Below are positions 24,507-32,685 of a stretch of 32,910 nucleotides of DNA, one piece after another. Origin of the DNA: SKZT01 sp964478625 (GTDB lineage: Bacteria; Desulfobacterota; Desulfobacteria; Desulfobacterales; SKZT01). The number at the start of each line of letters is the position of its first letter. Position 1 is the stretch's first letter. A program made the position numbers and the translations under genes. The stretch is taken from the NCBI GenBank assembly GCA_964478625.1, contig CAYZJH010000041.1, positions 1-32,910 on the forward strand, in the 5' to 3' direction. The notes below the pieces were generated by a model. That model was not told the origin of the DNA. It ran no database searches and worked only from the letters and a program-made list of their open reading frames with translations.

Positions 24507-25847
24507 TTAAAGTGATTTAATTAACTGATTAGCCGCCGTCAGCAAAGGATCCCAGACAGGCCCGAATGGCGGAGCATAGGAAAGATCCGTCGTGCTGAAA
24601 GCCTCGACTGTCATATGATTGTGAAGGGCTACAGCTGCAGCATTAATCCGATGGGCCGCCCCTTCTTCCCCTACCATGAATGCACCCAAAAGCCGACCGG
24701 ACTTTTTGTCCCCAACCATTTGAACCTGAATGGTTTTGGATCCAGGATGGGCGTGAGCACGGGACCTGGATTTGATGGTCACATGGACGGGATCAAATCC
24801 GGCCTCAGCTGCTTCTTCAGGAGTTAATCCGGTACGGGACACTTCCAGGTTGAACACTTTAAATACGGCCGTACCTACAACACCTTCCAATCGGACTTCT
24901 TTTCCGCAAATATTATCCGCTGCAGCCCATCCTGACCGGTTAGCACGCAGTGCCAGAGGAATCCACGTTTTTTTCCCGGTTACCACATGATAGGCATCGG
25001 CGCAATCTCCGGCTGCATAGATATGTTCATCCGAGGTTTTCAACCTCTTGTCCACAGCAATTGATTGGCTTACCCCCAATTCAAGGCCGGCATCCGCTGC
25101 AATTTTACTGTTCGGAGCAATCCCGATGGCTGCAATAACCATGTCCGCAGGAAGAGTCAAATCGTCGCAAATCACATTTAAGTGGCCATTCGTTCGCTCT
25201 GCATACCTGACATGGTGACCGGTAAACAGTTTCACTCCATTGGACTCCAATTCCTTTTTAACCATGTCGGCCATGTCCGGATGCATCCATGGAAGAAAGG
25301 TTTTTCTCGGTTTGACCATTGCGACTTCGATATCCAATGCCCGTAGAGCTTCGCACATTTCCATGGCAATATATCCCATACCGAGAATAACTACCTTTTT
25401 GACACGGTGGTCTTTAATATATCGTTTGATTTTTCTGCCGTCTTCCAGGCTCTTTAACGCCATGATCCCGGGCAAATCAAAACCGGGAAGGTTTGGTAAT
25501 ATCGGATGAGCTCCGGTGGCAATCAGAAGTTTGTCATAAGCGATTTCAAAAGAGGAACCATCCTGAGAAATCACATGGACCGCCTGTCTTTTTCGATCAA
25601 TCTTTTCTCCTAAATGGCCAGTCAGTACTTTTATGCCCTGTTTTTTCCTGAACACGTCGGCCGGACGAACCACCAGGTCATCAATGGGTCGGTTGGGATC
25701 GGCGATATTATAAGGCATCCCGCATGCGCTGTAGGAGACATCCATGGTTTTTTCAAGCACCGTGATTTCTAATTCAGGCTGATTGCGTTTTGCTCTGCTT
25801 GCTGCGCTCATTCCTGCCGCATCCCCGCCTATGACAACAAATTTCAC
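24507..25847 (-). CDS. FAD/NAD(P)-dependent disulfide reductase-like protein (CoA-disulfide reductase/NADH oxidase type)
   Basis: 446 residues after a strong site (GGAGGAGG). The FAD fold is at 1-35 (VVIGGDAAGMSAASRAKR), and a single redox cysteine C42 in YSACGMPYNI is at the position used by CoA-disulfide reductase. The NAD fold reads VVILGMGYIAMEMCEALR, with IYAAGDCAD as the second FAD motif and a C-terminal dimerisation domain ending SYAPPFGPVWDPLL. Possible activities are CoA-disulfide or polysulfide reduction, or NADH oxidation; sequence alone does not decide. It is the first gene of a three-gene operon with DUF3842 and cooT. Confidence 0.85.
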   Translation of the reverse strand: MKFVVIGGDAAGMSAASRAKRNQPELEITVLEKTMDVSYSACGMPYNIADPNRPIDDLVVRPADVFRKKQGIKVLTGHLGEKIDRKRQAVHVISQDGSSFEIAYDKLLIATGAHPILPNLPGFDLPGIMALKSLEDGRKIKRYIKDHRVKKVVILGMGYIAMEMCEALRALDIEVAMVKPRKTFLPWMHPDMADMVKKELESNGVKLFTGHHVRYAERTNGHLNVICDDLTLPADMVIAAIGIAPNSKIAADAGLELGVSQSIAVDKRLKTSDEHIYAAGDCADAYHVVTGKKTWIPLALRANRSGWAAADNICGKEVRLEGVVGTAVFKVFNLEVSRTGLTPEEAAEAGFDPVHVTIKSRSRAHAHPGSKTIQVQMVGDKKSGRLLGAFMVGEEGAAHRINAAAVALHNHMTVEAFSTTDLSYAPPFGPVWDPLLTAANQLIKSL

Positions 25848-25890
25848 TATAGCCTCCTCCGATCAGGTTATAAAGGTTTCATGCAAATTA

Positions 25891-25904
25891 TGGGTATTTA
25901 CCCA
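25891..25904. promoter_or_regulatory. Short inverted repeat upstream of the flavoprotein operon
   Basis: TGGGTA, two bases, TACCCA lies about 45 bases upstream of the disulfide-reductase-like gene. Its place and symmetry suit a regulator site, but no regulator gene is adjacent. Confidence 0.3.
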
Positions 25905-25972
25905 AAAAATCTTTTATCATATTCAAGAAAGGATTTGAAGTAATTCTCAGCAAGTCTTATCTGAAAGATGAG

Positions 25973-26001
25973 TTGACTTTTAGTGGCGATGTCTGTATCC
26001 T
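25973..26001 (+). promoter_or_regulatory. Sigma-70-type promoter for the GNAT-like gene
   Basis: TTGACT (25973-25978) and TATCCT (25996-26001) are separated by 17 bases on the + strand, about 50 bases ahead of the ATG at 26052. The match is moderate. Confidence 0.45.
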
Positions 26002-26051
26002 TCTCACAGCAATTTCTGTCCATGAATATCCAGCGTAATTAGTGGGTTATT

Positions 26052-26720
26052 ATGATTTCCACCCATCAGCAAACAAGAGATACAAATAAAAAGTTCCATG
26101 GAAATTCGCAAAATTGGTTTTGTTTTGATTTTTTAAAACTGCTCGGTGATGGATTTGTCATTTGTCAAAATTTACCTGTAAATTTATTAATTACCATCCG
26201 CGGCATGTGCATGATCGATGTATTCGATATGAAGGATTTTCAGCATGTGGCCTTTCTCGATTTTGATCTTTCCCGACCCGCAGCCCTGGATTCCTCCTTT
26301 GAATCCCCCTTCATTGGTCTGCCCTTTAATGCAATGATTCACAGAAGTTTGGGACGAACACTGACACCTTTTGATGATTTAAGAAAAAATCACCATGTAG
26401 GTTTTTTTGTTTTACCGGACTACCGTAATCAGGGTCCCAAAGGTCTGTGGAACCTGGATGAACTTATGGTAGCCATTGCTTTGGAAACCGCTTTTGTGTC
26501 AGGTCACCGCCTTTTAACGATTAAACCGACTGCAGATAAGTTGGCCTATTACCGTAAAAAGTATGGTGCCAAAGTGCTGATCACAAACGATACCTGTAAA
26601 ATTATCGGTATTGATATTGAAAGCGCCCGCCAATACATGCGTCATATCGACTATAAATTCAATGGTGAGCGGGTTTGTACTATCTGTGTAAATTGCACGT
26701 CCGATGCTAATGGACTATAA
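26052..26720 (+). CDS. GNAT-like acyltransferase (divergent)
   Basis: 222 residues. The middle and end look like an acetyltransferase fold: HHVGFFVLPDYRNQGPKGLW resembles the acetyl-CoA-binding strand and loop, and LAYYRKKYGAK resembles the final motif of GNAT enzymes. The N-terminal 60 residues are not recognised. The ribosome site is weak (GTGGGTTATT before the ATG). The gene converges with the nitroreductase-like gene with only 8 bases between the stops and no terminator in between. It may act on a product of the neighbouring ATP-grasp/radical SAM operon, which is inference from proximity. A phage- or host-interaction protein of similar fold cannot be excluded. Confidence 0.5.
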   Translation: MISTHQQTRDTNKKFHGNSQNWFCFDFLKLLGDGFVICQNLPVNLLITIRGMCMIDVFDMKDFQHVAFLDFDLSRPAALDSSFESPFIGLPFNAMIHRSLGRTLTPFDDLRKNHHVGFFVLPDYRNQGPKGLWNLDELMVAIALETAFVSGHRLLTIKPTADKLAYYRKKYGAKVLITNDTCKIIGIDIESARQYMRHIDYKFNGERVCTICVNCTSDANGL

Positions 26721-26728
26721 GCTTGCCA

Positions 26729-28027
26729 TTAATCCTCTGAGTTCCCCGGGTGCCATTGTGCCATGTGCATGGCATGTGTTTTCAAGTAAGCTCCGGGTTT
26801 GTAAAAACGGTCATAAAATTCCAGGTCCAGGTGGTGGGCCTGAAGGTACATGATCAGGAACATGGACGGTACCGTTCCGGGAAATTTTCCAAATGTGTCA
26901 TAAATGTATCGGGCTTGAAGGGTCACACACTGCCTGAACCGTTCATCATGAACCTGAGCGGCTGACCGCACCTTGGGACTATCCTTCCATGGCCCGGGCG
27001 TTTCCGAATGATACGGGCCTCCGGGGCCGAATTTGCGTTCACACAATTTTTGCACAGCAGATTTCATATCCGGATGGTGCGGTGGGCAGTATCCTTCCAT
27101 GACCCCTTTTAAACCAGTGGGGTTCGGATAGGGCCAGCGATCATCCGTATCATATCGAAACCCCAGACCAGGAACGTCCGGATTACCGCTTGCACCGAGC
27201 ATGGCAAAAGGATCTATTCCATTAAACATCCAACCCCCCAGACCCATAGCCTGAAGCATGAGTGTTCCGGCGTAACAGGAAGCCCCCAGTTCGACTGTGA
27301 GTTCTGAAAGTGACCATTGTTCCACAAAAGTTATTGGCCAGACATTTTGAACATCCACAATGTCTTTAAATTGATCGATGCCGGGAATGGCTCTTTTATG
27401 AATGTCATCATAGAGCACAAGCCCGTTTTGGAGCATATAACAGATATTGAGCAGCACATGTTGTGACAGATCACCCACCGGGATGACCAGAAATGTTCCC
27501 GGTTTATTAAACACCCACGTATTGTGTGCTTCGGTGAAAGGAACCTCGGAAGGTAACCGGAGGCGGCCATCGTGAATTTTGCGAACCCGTTTTTTTACAT
27601 TGTACAAAAAATCTTCCAGGCTCAGTGATCCGTCTTTTTCTCTTTCGGAGCATGCCGGCGCATCGCACATATCCAATACATACAAACCGTCATCATCGGA
27701 AAAAAAGGTTTTGCTGGTGTGAAAGCCTGCGGCCGAAGGAAAAACTCTTCCCCCGGCAGCAGCGGCATAGTTCGGCAGATGAGGTGCATATCGGGCAGCC
27801 CGATAAATCATGTTGTGCCAGGAAGTATTGCCCCCGCAAGCTGATAAAACCAACATTTTTTCCAGATCACTCAACGGAACGGGTTTGTGTCTGGATTTGT
27901 ACTGGAATACTCCGTCAGGGATTTCAGCGCCCATGAAAAAACGCCTGGAACGACGGCCAAGAAAGCCTTCGATAAGGTTAAACGACAGCATGTCCTGAAA
28001 ACCGGGTGGTAGTAACTGTTTTTCCAT
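26729..28027 (-). CDS. Nitroreductase-like flavoprotein (tentative)
   Basis: 432 residues from the second of two adjacent ATGs (28027), which is better spaced from AAGGAG than the ATG at 28030. SACGGNTSWHNMIYRAAR and GGRVFPSAAGFHTSKTFF followed by GLYVLDMCD resemble the FMN-binding and PSAG-like segments of nitroreductase/SagB-type proteins. The C-terminus is rich in H, W, Y and M (FYKPGAYLKTHAMHMAQWH). No membrane segment or signal peptide is seen. It may be an oxidoreductase acting on a small amide or heterocycle made nearby; this is speculation. It has its own ribosome site and is separated by about 400 bases from the M20 gene upstream. Confidence 0.5.
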   Translation of the reverse strand: MEKQLLPPGFQDMLSFNLIEGFLGRRSRRFFMGAEIPDGVFQYKSRHKPVPLSDLEKMLVLSACGGNTSWHNMIYRAARYAPHLPNYAAAAGGRVFPSAAGFHTSKTFFSDDDGLYVLDMCDAPACSEREKDGSLSLEDFLYNVKKRVRKIHDGRLRLPSEVPFTEAHNTWVFNKPGTFLVIPVGDLSQHVLLNICYMLQNGLVLYDDIHKRAIPGIDQFKDIVDVQNVWPITFVEQWSLSELTVELGASCYAGTLMLQAMGLGGWMFNGIDPFAMLGASGNPDVPGLGFRYDTDDRWPYPNPTGLKGVMEGYCPPHHPDMKSAVQKLCERKFGPGGPYHSETPGPWKDSPKVRSAAQVHDERFRQCVTLQARYIYDTFGKFPGTVPSMFLIMYLQAHHLDLEFYDRFYKPGAYLKTHAMHMAQWHPGNSED

Positions 28028-28090
28028 CATTTTCTCCTTTAAAATTATTAATTTTAATTTAATGGCAACTCGACAGTCAAAAGTTCTGGG

Positions 28091-28275
28091 TCATCCCGGA
28101 TTTGCTCCGGCATCCCGAAAAACCAGCTTCCTTTAGCCACTTTCTAATCCCAGAATCAGAAGTTGAAAATGGTTTCTTGCATGTCATGCTGAGGGAGCGA
28201 CTAGCAACGGCTTGAAGCTTGAAAAAAATTCCCATGAAGTTGATTGAAACCACGGCGACCGAAGAATCTTTCTTT
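28091..28275 (-). repeat. Dispersed intergenic repeat, copy C
   Basis: Read on the minus strand, AGATTCTTCGGTCGCCGTGG, GTCGCTCCCTCAG and ATGACATGCAA repeat copy B. The far end (CCGGA, five bases, TCCGG at 28096-28110) repeats the hairpin of copy D. The 405-base gap between the nitroreductase-like and M20 genes is mostly this element; the remainder (28276-28435) shows no gene. Confidence 0.75.
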
Positions 28276-28435
28276 CCGAGCCTGGAGCCCTCATTGAATC
28301 GGACTCGGAGTCTAAACAAAAGAGACCGTCCTGGTGTGAAGGAAGGATTCTTCGTCGGCTAGGGTTTTTGTGCCAACTGACAGACGATGTTGTTGGCCTC
28401 CTCAGAACGGCGGCAACAAGGAGGAAAGGGCAATC

Positions 28436-29605
28436 CTATAAATTAGCAAATCCTTGCCAACAGGCAGAAATGGAACAGGCAAGCAAAACCGTTCTTTCAA
28501 GAAGGCTTTTTTTGACCATGTATTCCTTTTCACTGTGGTCTTCCGCACCGATTGGTCCAAGGCCGTCTATAACCGGGGTGTTTTCATCGGCGATCAGGTT
28601 GGCATCCGAGACGCCGAAACGAAACTCTTGCCGGATGTCCATGTTCAATCCTCTGGCGACGGATTGTACCCTATCAAAAAGCTGCCGGTTTTTTGAATTT
28701 TGAGGCATTGGAGGTCTTCCGCTGATCATGTGAATCTGTGTGGTAACACCCGGAACAGTGTTTGCGGATGCAATTTTTTCGATTTTTTCCTCTAAATACT
28801 GCCTATCCGTCGGATTTTCATACCGGATATCGATTCCGGCTTCGGCATGATCGGCAACCGTATTGGGACCAATGCCGCCATTGATTTTCCCAGCGTTAGC
28901 CGTAATGCTCCGGGAGGGGGCATTGAGATTTTCAAACTGAATGATTTTATGGGCAAGCTCCAAAATAGCGCTGGCTTTGTTCTGCCCTGCTGTGGCTGCA
29001 TGGCCTGCTTTGCCGAATGTCTCCATCCTGAGGGACATATTCCCTTTTCGACCGGTAACAAGCTCTCCCTGCATCCCGCCACACTCCAGCACAAAAGCAA
29101 AAAGGCTTTTCCGGGCTTCCCGGCGAATCATCGACGCTGAGGTTCGAGACCCGATTTCCTCATCCGAGTTAAAAATAAAAGTGACTGGGATCTTGCTGAG
29201 CAATCCGAGGAAGTCCAACGCTTTCAACGCAAAAATTCCCGCTGTCAGCCCCCCTTTCATATCGATCACACCGGGTCCGTAACAATATTGCTTATCCTCT
29301 CTATATTGTTTAAACGGGGATTCCTCCGGAAATACCGTGTCCGTATGGCCCACTAGAAGAGCCTGTCTGGAAAAGTCTGAAGTTGCCGGAGAACGCACCA
29401 CCATGTGGTTTCCAAAGGTTTTCTGGGCAATCTCGGTGCAGGTCAGGGAAGAATTTTTAAATACAGAGGCAATCAGCGCCATCATCCGGTCATTGCCCGC
29501 CTTATTGTAGCTATGACTTTGGGTTTCCACCATCCGTTTCAACAAATCAAGCATTCCCGGTTCGTGGAATTTCAGAAACTTTTTTATTTCCTGATATGGG
29601 TTCAT
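28436..29605 (-). CDS. M20-family amidohydrolase/peptidase (carboxypeptidase G2-like)
   Basis: 389 residues. H87 and D89 (GHTDTV), D115 (GVIDMKGG), E149/E150 (NSDEE), E174 (VLECGG) and a final histidine in GAEDHSEKE supply the two-zinc site and catalytic glutamate of the M20 family. The central dimerisation domain is present (KAGHAATAGQNKASAILELA). The protein would hydrolyse a C-terminal amide or N-acyl amino acid in the cytosol; no signal peptide is seen. Its ATG overlaps the stop of the radical SAM gene (ATGA), so it is the third gene of the ATP-grasp operon and probably cleaves or recycles that pathway's product, or deprotects an intermediate. Confidence 0.88.
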   Translation of the reverse strand: MNPYQEIKKFLKFHEPGMLDLLKRMVETQSHSYNKAGNDRMMALIASVFKNSSLTCTEIAQKTFGNHMVVRSPATSDFSRQALLVGHTDTVFPEESPFKQYREDKQYCYGPGVIDMKGGLTAGIFALKALDFLGLLSKIPVTFIFNSDEEIGSRTSASMIRREARKSLFAFVLECGGMQGELVTGRKGNMSLRMETFGKAGHAATAGQNKASAILELAHKIIQFENLNAPSRSITANAGKINGGIGPNTVADHAEAGIDIRYENPTDRQYLEEKIEKIASANTVPGVTTQIHMISGRPPMPQNSKNRQLFDRVQSVARGLNMDIRQEFRFGVSDANLIADENTPVIDGLGPIGAEDHSEKEYMVKKSLLERTVLLACSISACWQGFANL

Positions 29606-31182
29606 TGGCGATACTTTGAAAAAGAAAATTCGGTTTCAGCGTATTCCTGACTATCCGCATCAGGGTAGTGAACTTCCTCATTATTCCAGGGCTTTCGCAA
29701 AATGACCGTACCGCCGGTTTGTTCAACCACGTTGCTTCGATGAAGGGGGATTTTACCCCCGGCCGTGGCGATATATCTTGGGATGGCATCTCCGGAGATA
29801 TTGCCATACATACTTTCGATGATGTCCCGTCCCCTCTCGATGGGAACCCGCAGATGGGAAAACTGGGGATTGCGGTAGCTGCAATTGAAGACATAATAGG
29901 GGCGGACATAACTTTCCTGGATGGTTTCGCAAAGTTTCCACATTTTAACGGATGTATCATTGATCCCTTTGAGCAGGACGGCTTGGTTCAACACGGCACT
30001 GACACGTTTGGAAATCTGTTTGAAAGCATCCCGTGAGACCGGGGTGATCTCCTGGGCTGTATTGATCTGGGTCACTACACGCACCGGGCTTTTGTCATTA
30101 CTTTCTTCCAGAATATCGAGCAGTTCGCTGTCTATCCGCTGAGGCGCGGTCACTGGAATCCGGGTGCCGAGTCGTTTCATTTTTACATGGTCGATTTCAT
30201 CCAGGGCATCCAGGATTTTTTTTACCATTTTATTCGGAAGTATAAAAGCATCGCCGCCTGTGATCAGCACATCGCGAATCAAGGGATTTTTGCGGATATA
30301 ATCGAGAGCTTCCTCATATGCCTGGTCGGTATAAATCCTGTCTTTTTTTCCGATGTGTGCCAATCGAAGGCAATGGGTGCAGTACATGGCGCACATGTTG
30401 GTCGCCTTGATGGTTACCACACGGGGATAAAACTGGTCGATCAGTCTTGCCGGAGAATGGTCCGCCGCCACCGGCGGGATTTCAATGCCCACATTGTCAA
30501 CCATTTCGCCGGTGGGAACCGATTGAATCAAAACCGGATCATTGGTTTTGCCGGGCTGGATTAAGGAGGCATAATATGGGGTCAACCTCATCCGGTATTT
30601 TTGGGTGATCCGCCGGATATCTTGTAGAACGTGGGATGGCAGATCCAGTACTTTTCCCAACTTGTCCACCGAATCGATACAATTTCTGATCTGACCGCTG
30701 TAGCTGTTCCAGTCGTTATCACTGATATTTAAAATCCTTTGGATGCGCCGGATATTTTCCCGGATATGGTCCCACAGTTCAATGCCGCTGGGTGCTTCCA
30801 CCGGGTGTTGTTTTAAATACTTTTCGACCCGTGTTACAGCTTCGTGAACAATCGGCAATGCCCGTGTCAGTCTTCCCCCGACAGTGACACCGTGTTCGTC
30901 CAGGCGGCTGTGCTGCTGCGCCAGTTCAATCAATGTATTTTTCGATACACCCAGAACATCCGGACTTTGGCCTGTTTCATTTTTTAAGCCCCTCAGACGG
31001 GAAAACAGATTGATAATCGGCCCGGTTCGTTTTTTTTGCCGACATTGTTCAATCATGGATCTGATTTCTTCCAGGATTCCATCCGGGACAGGAAGACTTT
31101 CTTTTTGATCGCTGAACAAATTATCTAATAAATCCTTTGTAAATTCATCCATTGCATTTTCTTCGTTCTGAGCATTATTCAT
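29602..31182 (-). CDS. KamA-family radical SAM/PLP enzyme, aminomutase-like
   Basis: 526 residues from the ATG at 31182, which has GGAG 8 bases upstream and overlaps the preceding stop by 8 bases. C264-AMY-C268-TH-C271 is the CX3CX2C site for the 4Fe-4S cluster and S-adenosylmethionine. K477 in ATAGGKIPLHRSN is at the position of the PLP lysine of lysine 2,3-aminomutase. VLITGGDAF and RVVTQINTAQEITP are further family landmarks. The first 200 residues are a helical extension longer than in KamA. The residues that hold the lysine side chain in KamA (D293, D330) appear to be serine and threonine here, so another substrate is likely. It probably makes a beta-amino acid; the substrate is unknown. 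Confidence 0.85.
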   Translation of the reverse strand: MNNAQNEENAMDEFTKDLLDNLFSDQKESLPVPDGILEEIRSMIEQCRQKKRTGPIINLFSRLRGLKNETGQSPDVLGVSKNTLIELAQQHSRLDEHGVTVGGRLTRALPIVHEAVTRVEKYLKQHPVEAPSGIELWDHIRENIRRIQRILNISDNDWNSYSGQIRNCIDSVDKLGKVLDLPSHVLQDIRRITQKYRMRLTPYYASLIQPGKTNDPVLIQSVPTGEMVDNVGIEIPPVAADHSPARLIDQFYPRVVTIKATNMCAMYCTHCLRLAHIGKKDRIYTDQAYEEALDYIRKNPLIRDVLITGGDAFILPNKMVKKILDALDEIDHVKMKRLGTRIPVTAPQRIDSELLDILEESNDKSPVRVVTQINTAQEITPVSRDAFKQISKRVSAVLNQAVLLKGINDTSVKMWKLCETIQESYVRPYYVFNCSYRNPQFSHLRVPIERGRDIIESMYGNISGDAIPRYIATAGGKIPLHRSNVVEQTGGTVILRKPWNNEEVHYPDADSQEYAETEFSFSKYRQ

Positions 31183-32578
31183 TGATAAACTCCGGGTTTG
31201 TTTCATCACAAAAAGACATTTGAAGTTTTTCAAGGCCCTGGCTCAGGCCTTCATTTACAGAGTCAAAATCAAGGCCAAGTGAGACAATGCGGCCGATAAA
31301 GGTCCCCTGCGCCACTACGAAATCACTTCCGATATGTTCCAAAACAATATAGTCTTTATTCAGAAAACCGTTTGCCACTTTTCTGAATGTCTCTCTTTCA
31401 TAGGAGCTTTGCGGAACATAGCCATTGGTATGAACCATTTTTTGCATTTTATAATTGTAGGTCCCCCAATGAATATTTTTAGAATTCGATTTTAACTCCG
31501 TTGCATTTTCAGGAAAAGAGTTTCGGGTAACCGCCCAGTATTCAAGCTCCGGAAGCATGGGAGAGCCTTTGGGCAAGGACTGTTCCAATGTGCAACAAAA
31601 TTCCATGGTAGTTCCTTGTTTCCGGGCGTTGATTTCCAGGAAATGAATTTCTTTCTGTCCGTTAACGATATAATCACAGCCAAAAATCCCCCTGTATCCG
31701 TTTGAGGCAAGCCATTTTCCGGCAATACGGGTAAAATCTCCAAGCCTTGCGATTACATCCGGCGGAAGTTTCGAAGGAAATGTGGAGCCCGTAAAGCGGT
31801 TGCCTTCCTCGATTCTTTGATCGGCTACTCCGGCAATGTAAATATCCTTTTCATTGGCCACGACCGCCAGTACGGTCGGGTCATTCTCATGGGCTATGTA
31901 ACGGCTGATCAAATACTGTTGTTTTTCCGCATGGAATTTGCTGCAAATATCATCCGGTTTATATGCCACAATGCTTTTGGCTCCTGCCGCACTGTATTCT
32001 TCCGTGACAAAAATTCCATCCGTCCACTCATTCCAAAGCTTTTCCGTTGTTTCAACCAGGTCGGTCAGGGTTGGACAAACATGGAATTCCGGCATGGGAA
32101 GCAGCCCGGATAACTGAGTATATTGTAAAATTTTACTGTTCATTTTGTGGGCCACATCACTGGACGGACCAATTATGGAGACACCTGGAAGATTATCCAG
32201 GGTCATTTCCGGAAAACTTTCATACATATAGATAAAAACCTGGTCCTGTCGATTATGTAATTCTCGAATCAGTTCCCGAACATATGAGTTGCATGATACC
32301 GATTCCATGAACTCACGACCGGCCAGTCTGCAGCAGATATTACAGCCGTGCCTGCGGAAAAAATTTTCAGCAAAAGGATTGACCACGATAAGATTGCGGT
32401 AATCATAATTTTCAAACACATCCGGAACGATGGCAATGAAATCAAATTTTCGCTGATAGATACGGGAAAGACTTTCGGCAAGAAAGTTGTTTAATCCATA
32501 ATTTTTCAGTTCCCCGATATAAAGAAAATATTCCGTATCGCTTTGAAGACGATATTTGGAGTAAAAAATTTCGGACAT
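31175..32578 (-). CDS. ATP-grasp ligase-like protein
   Basis: 467 residues after a GAGGT site. The first 120 residues form a separate alpha/beta pre-domain (FLYIGELKNYGLNNFLAE). The ATP-grasp core follows, with YLISRYIAHENDPTVLAVV, FGCDYIVNG and the metal-binding FLEINARKQGTT at 313-324. Such enzymes join a carboxylate, activated as acyl phosphate, to an amine. The last 90 residues are not recognised. As first gene of the operon with the radical SAM aminomutase-like enzyme and the M20 hydrolase, it would most simply couple a beta-amino acid to another amino acid. No transporter or regulator is in the operon. Confidence 0.8.
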   Translation of the reverse strand: MSEIFYSKYRLQSDTEYFLYIGELKNYGLNNFLAESLSRIYQRKFDFIAIVPDVFENYDYRNLIVVNPFAENFFRRHGCNICCRLAGREFMESVSCNSYVRELIRELHNRQDQVFIYMYESFPEMTLDNLPGVSIIGPSSDVAHKMNSKILQYTQLSGLLPMPEFHVCPTLTDLVETTEKLWNEWTDGIFVTEEYSAAGAKSIVAYKPDDICSKFHAEKQQYLISRYIAHENDPTVLAVVANEKDIYIAGVADQRIEEGNRFTGSTFPSKLPPDVIARLGDFTRIAGKWLASNGYRGIFGCDYIVNGQKEIHFLEINARKQGTTMEFCCTLEQSLPKGSPMLPELEYWAVTRNSFPENATELKSNSKNIHWGTYNYKMQKMVHTNGYVPQSSYERETFRKVANGFLNKDYIVLEHIGSDFVVAQGTFIGRIVSLGLDFDSVNEGLSQGLEKLQMSFCDETNPEFINE

Positions 32579-32685
32579 GAAGACCTCGATGTCTGATGAA
32601 AGTGATGCTGTTATAATTTAAATGACCCATGATAATAAAGAGTTAGCAGGCGAACCCATAAAATGCAAGTCAAAAGGGATTGTTA

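Noticed and set aside
28077..28319. An 80-codon minus-strand frame in the gap between the nitroreductase-like and M20 genes
   Set aside because: It lies wholly in the dispersed repeat and has no ribosome site.
29602..29607. UGA at the end of the radical SAM gene as a second selenocysteine codon
   Set aside because: It is part of an ATGA overlap with the M20 start and the following frame is unrelated; an ordinary stop.
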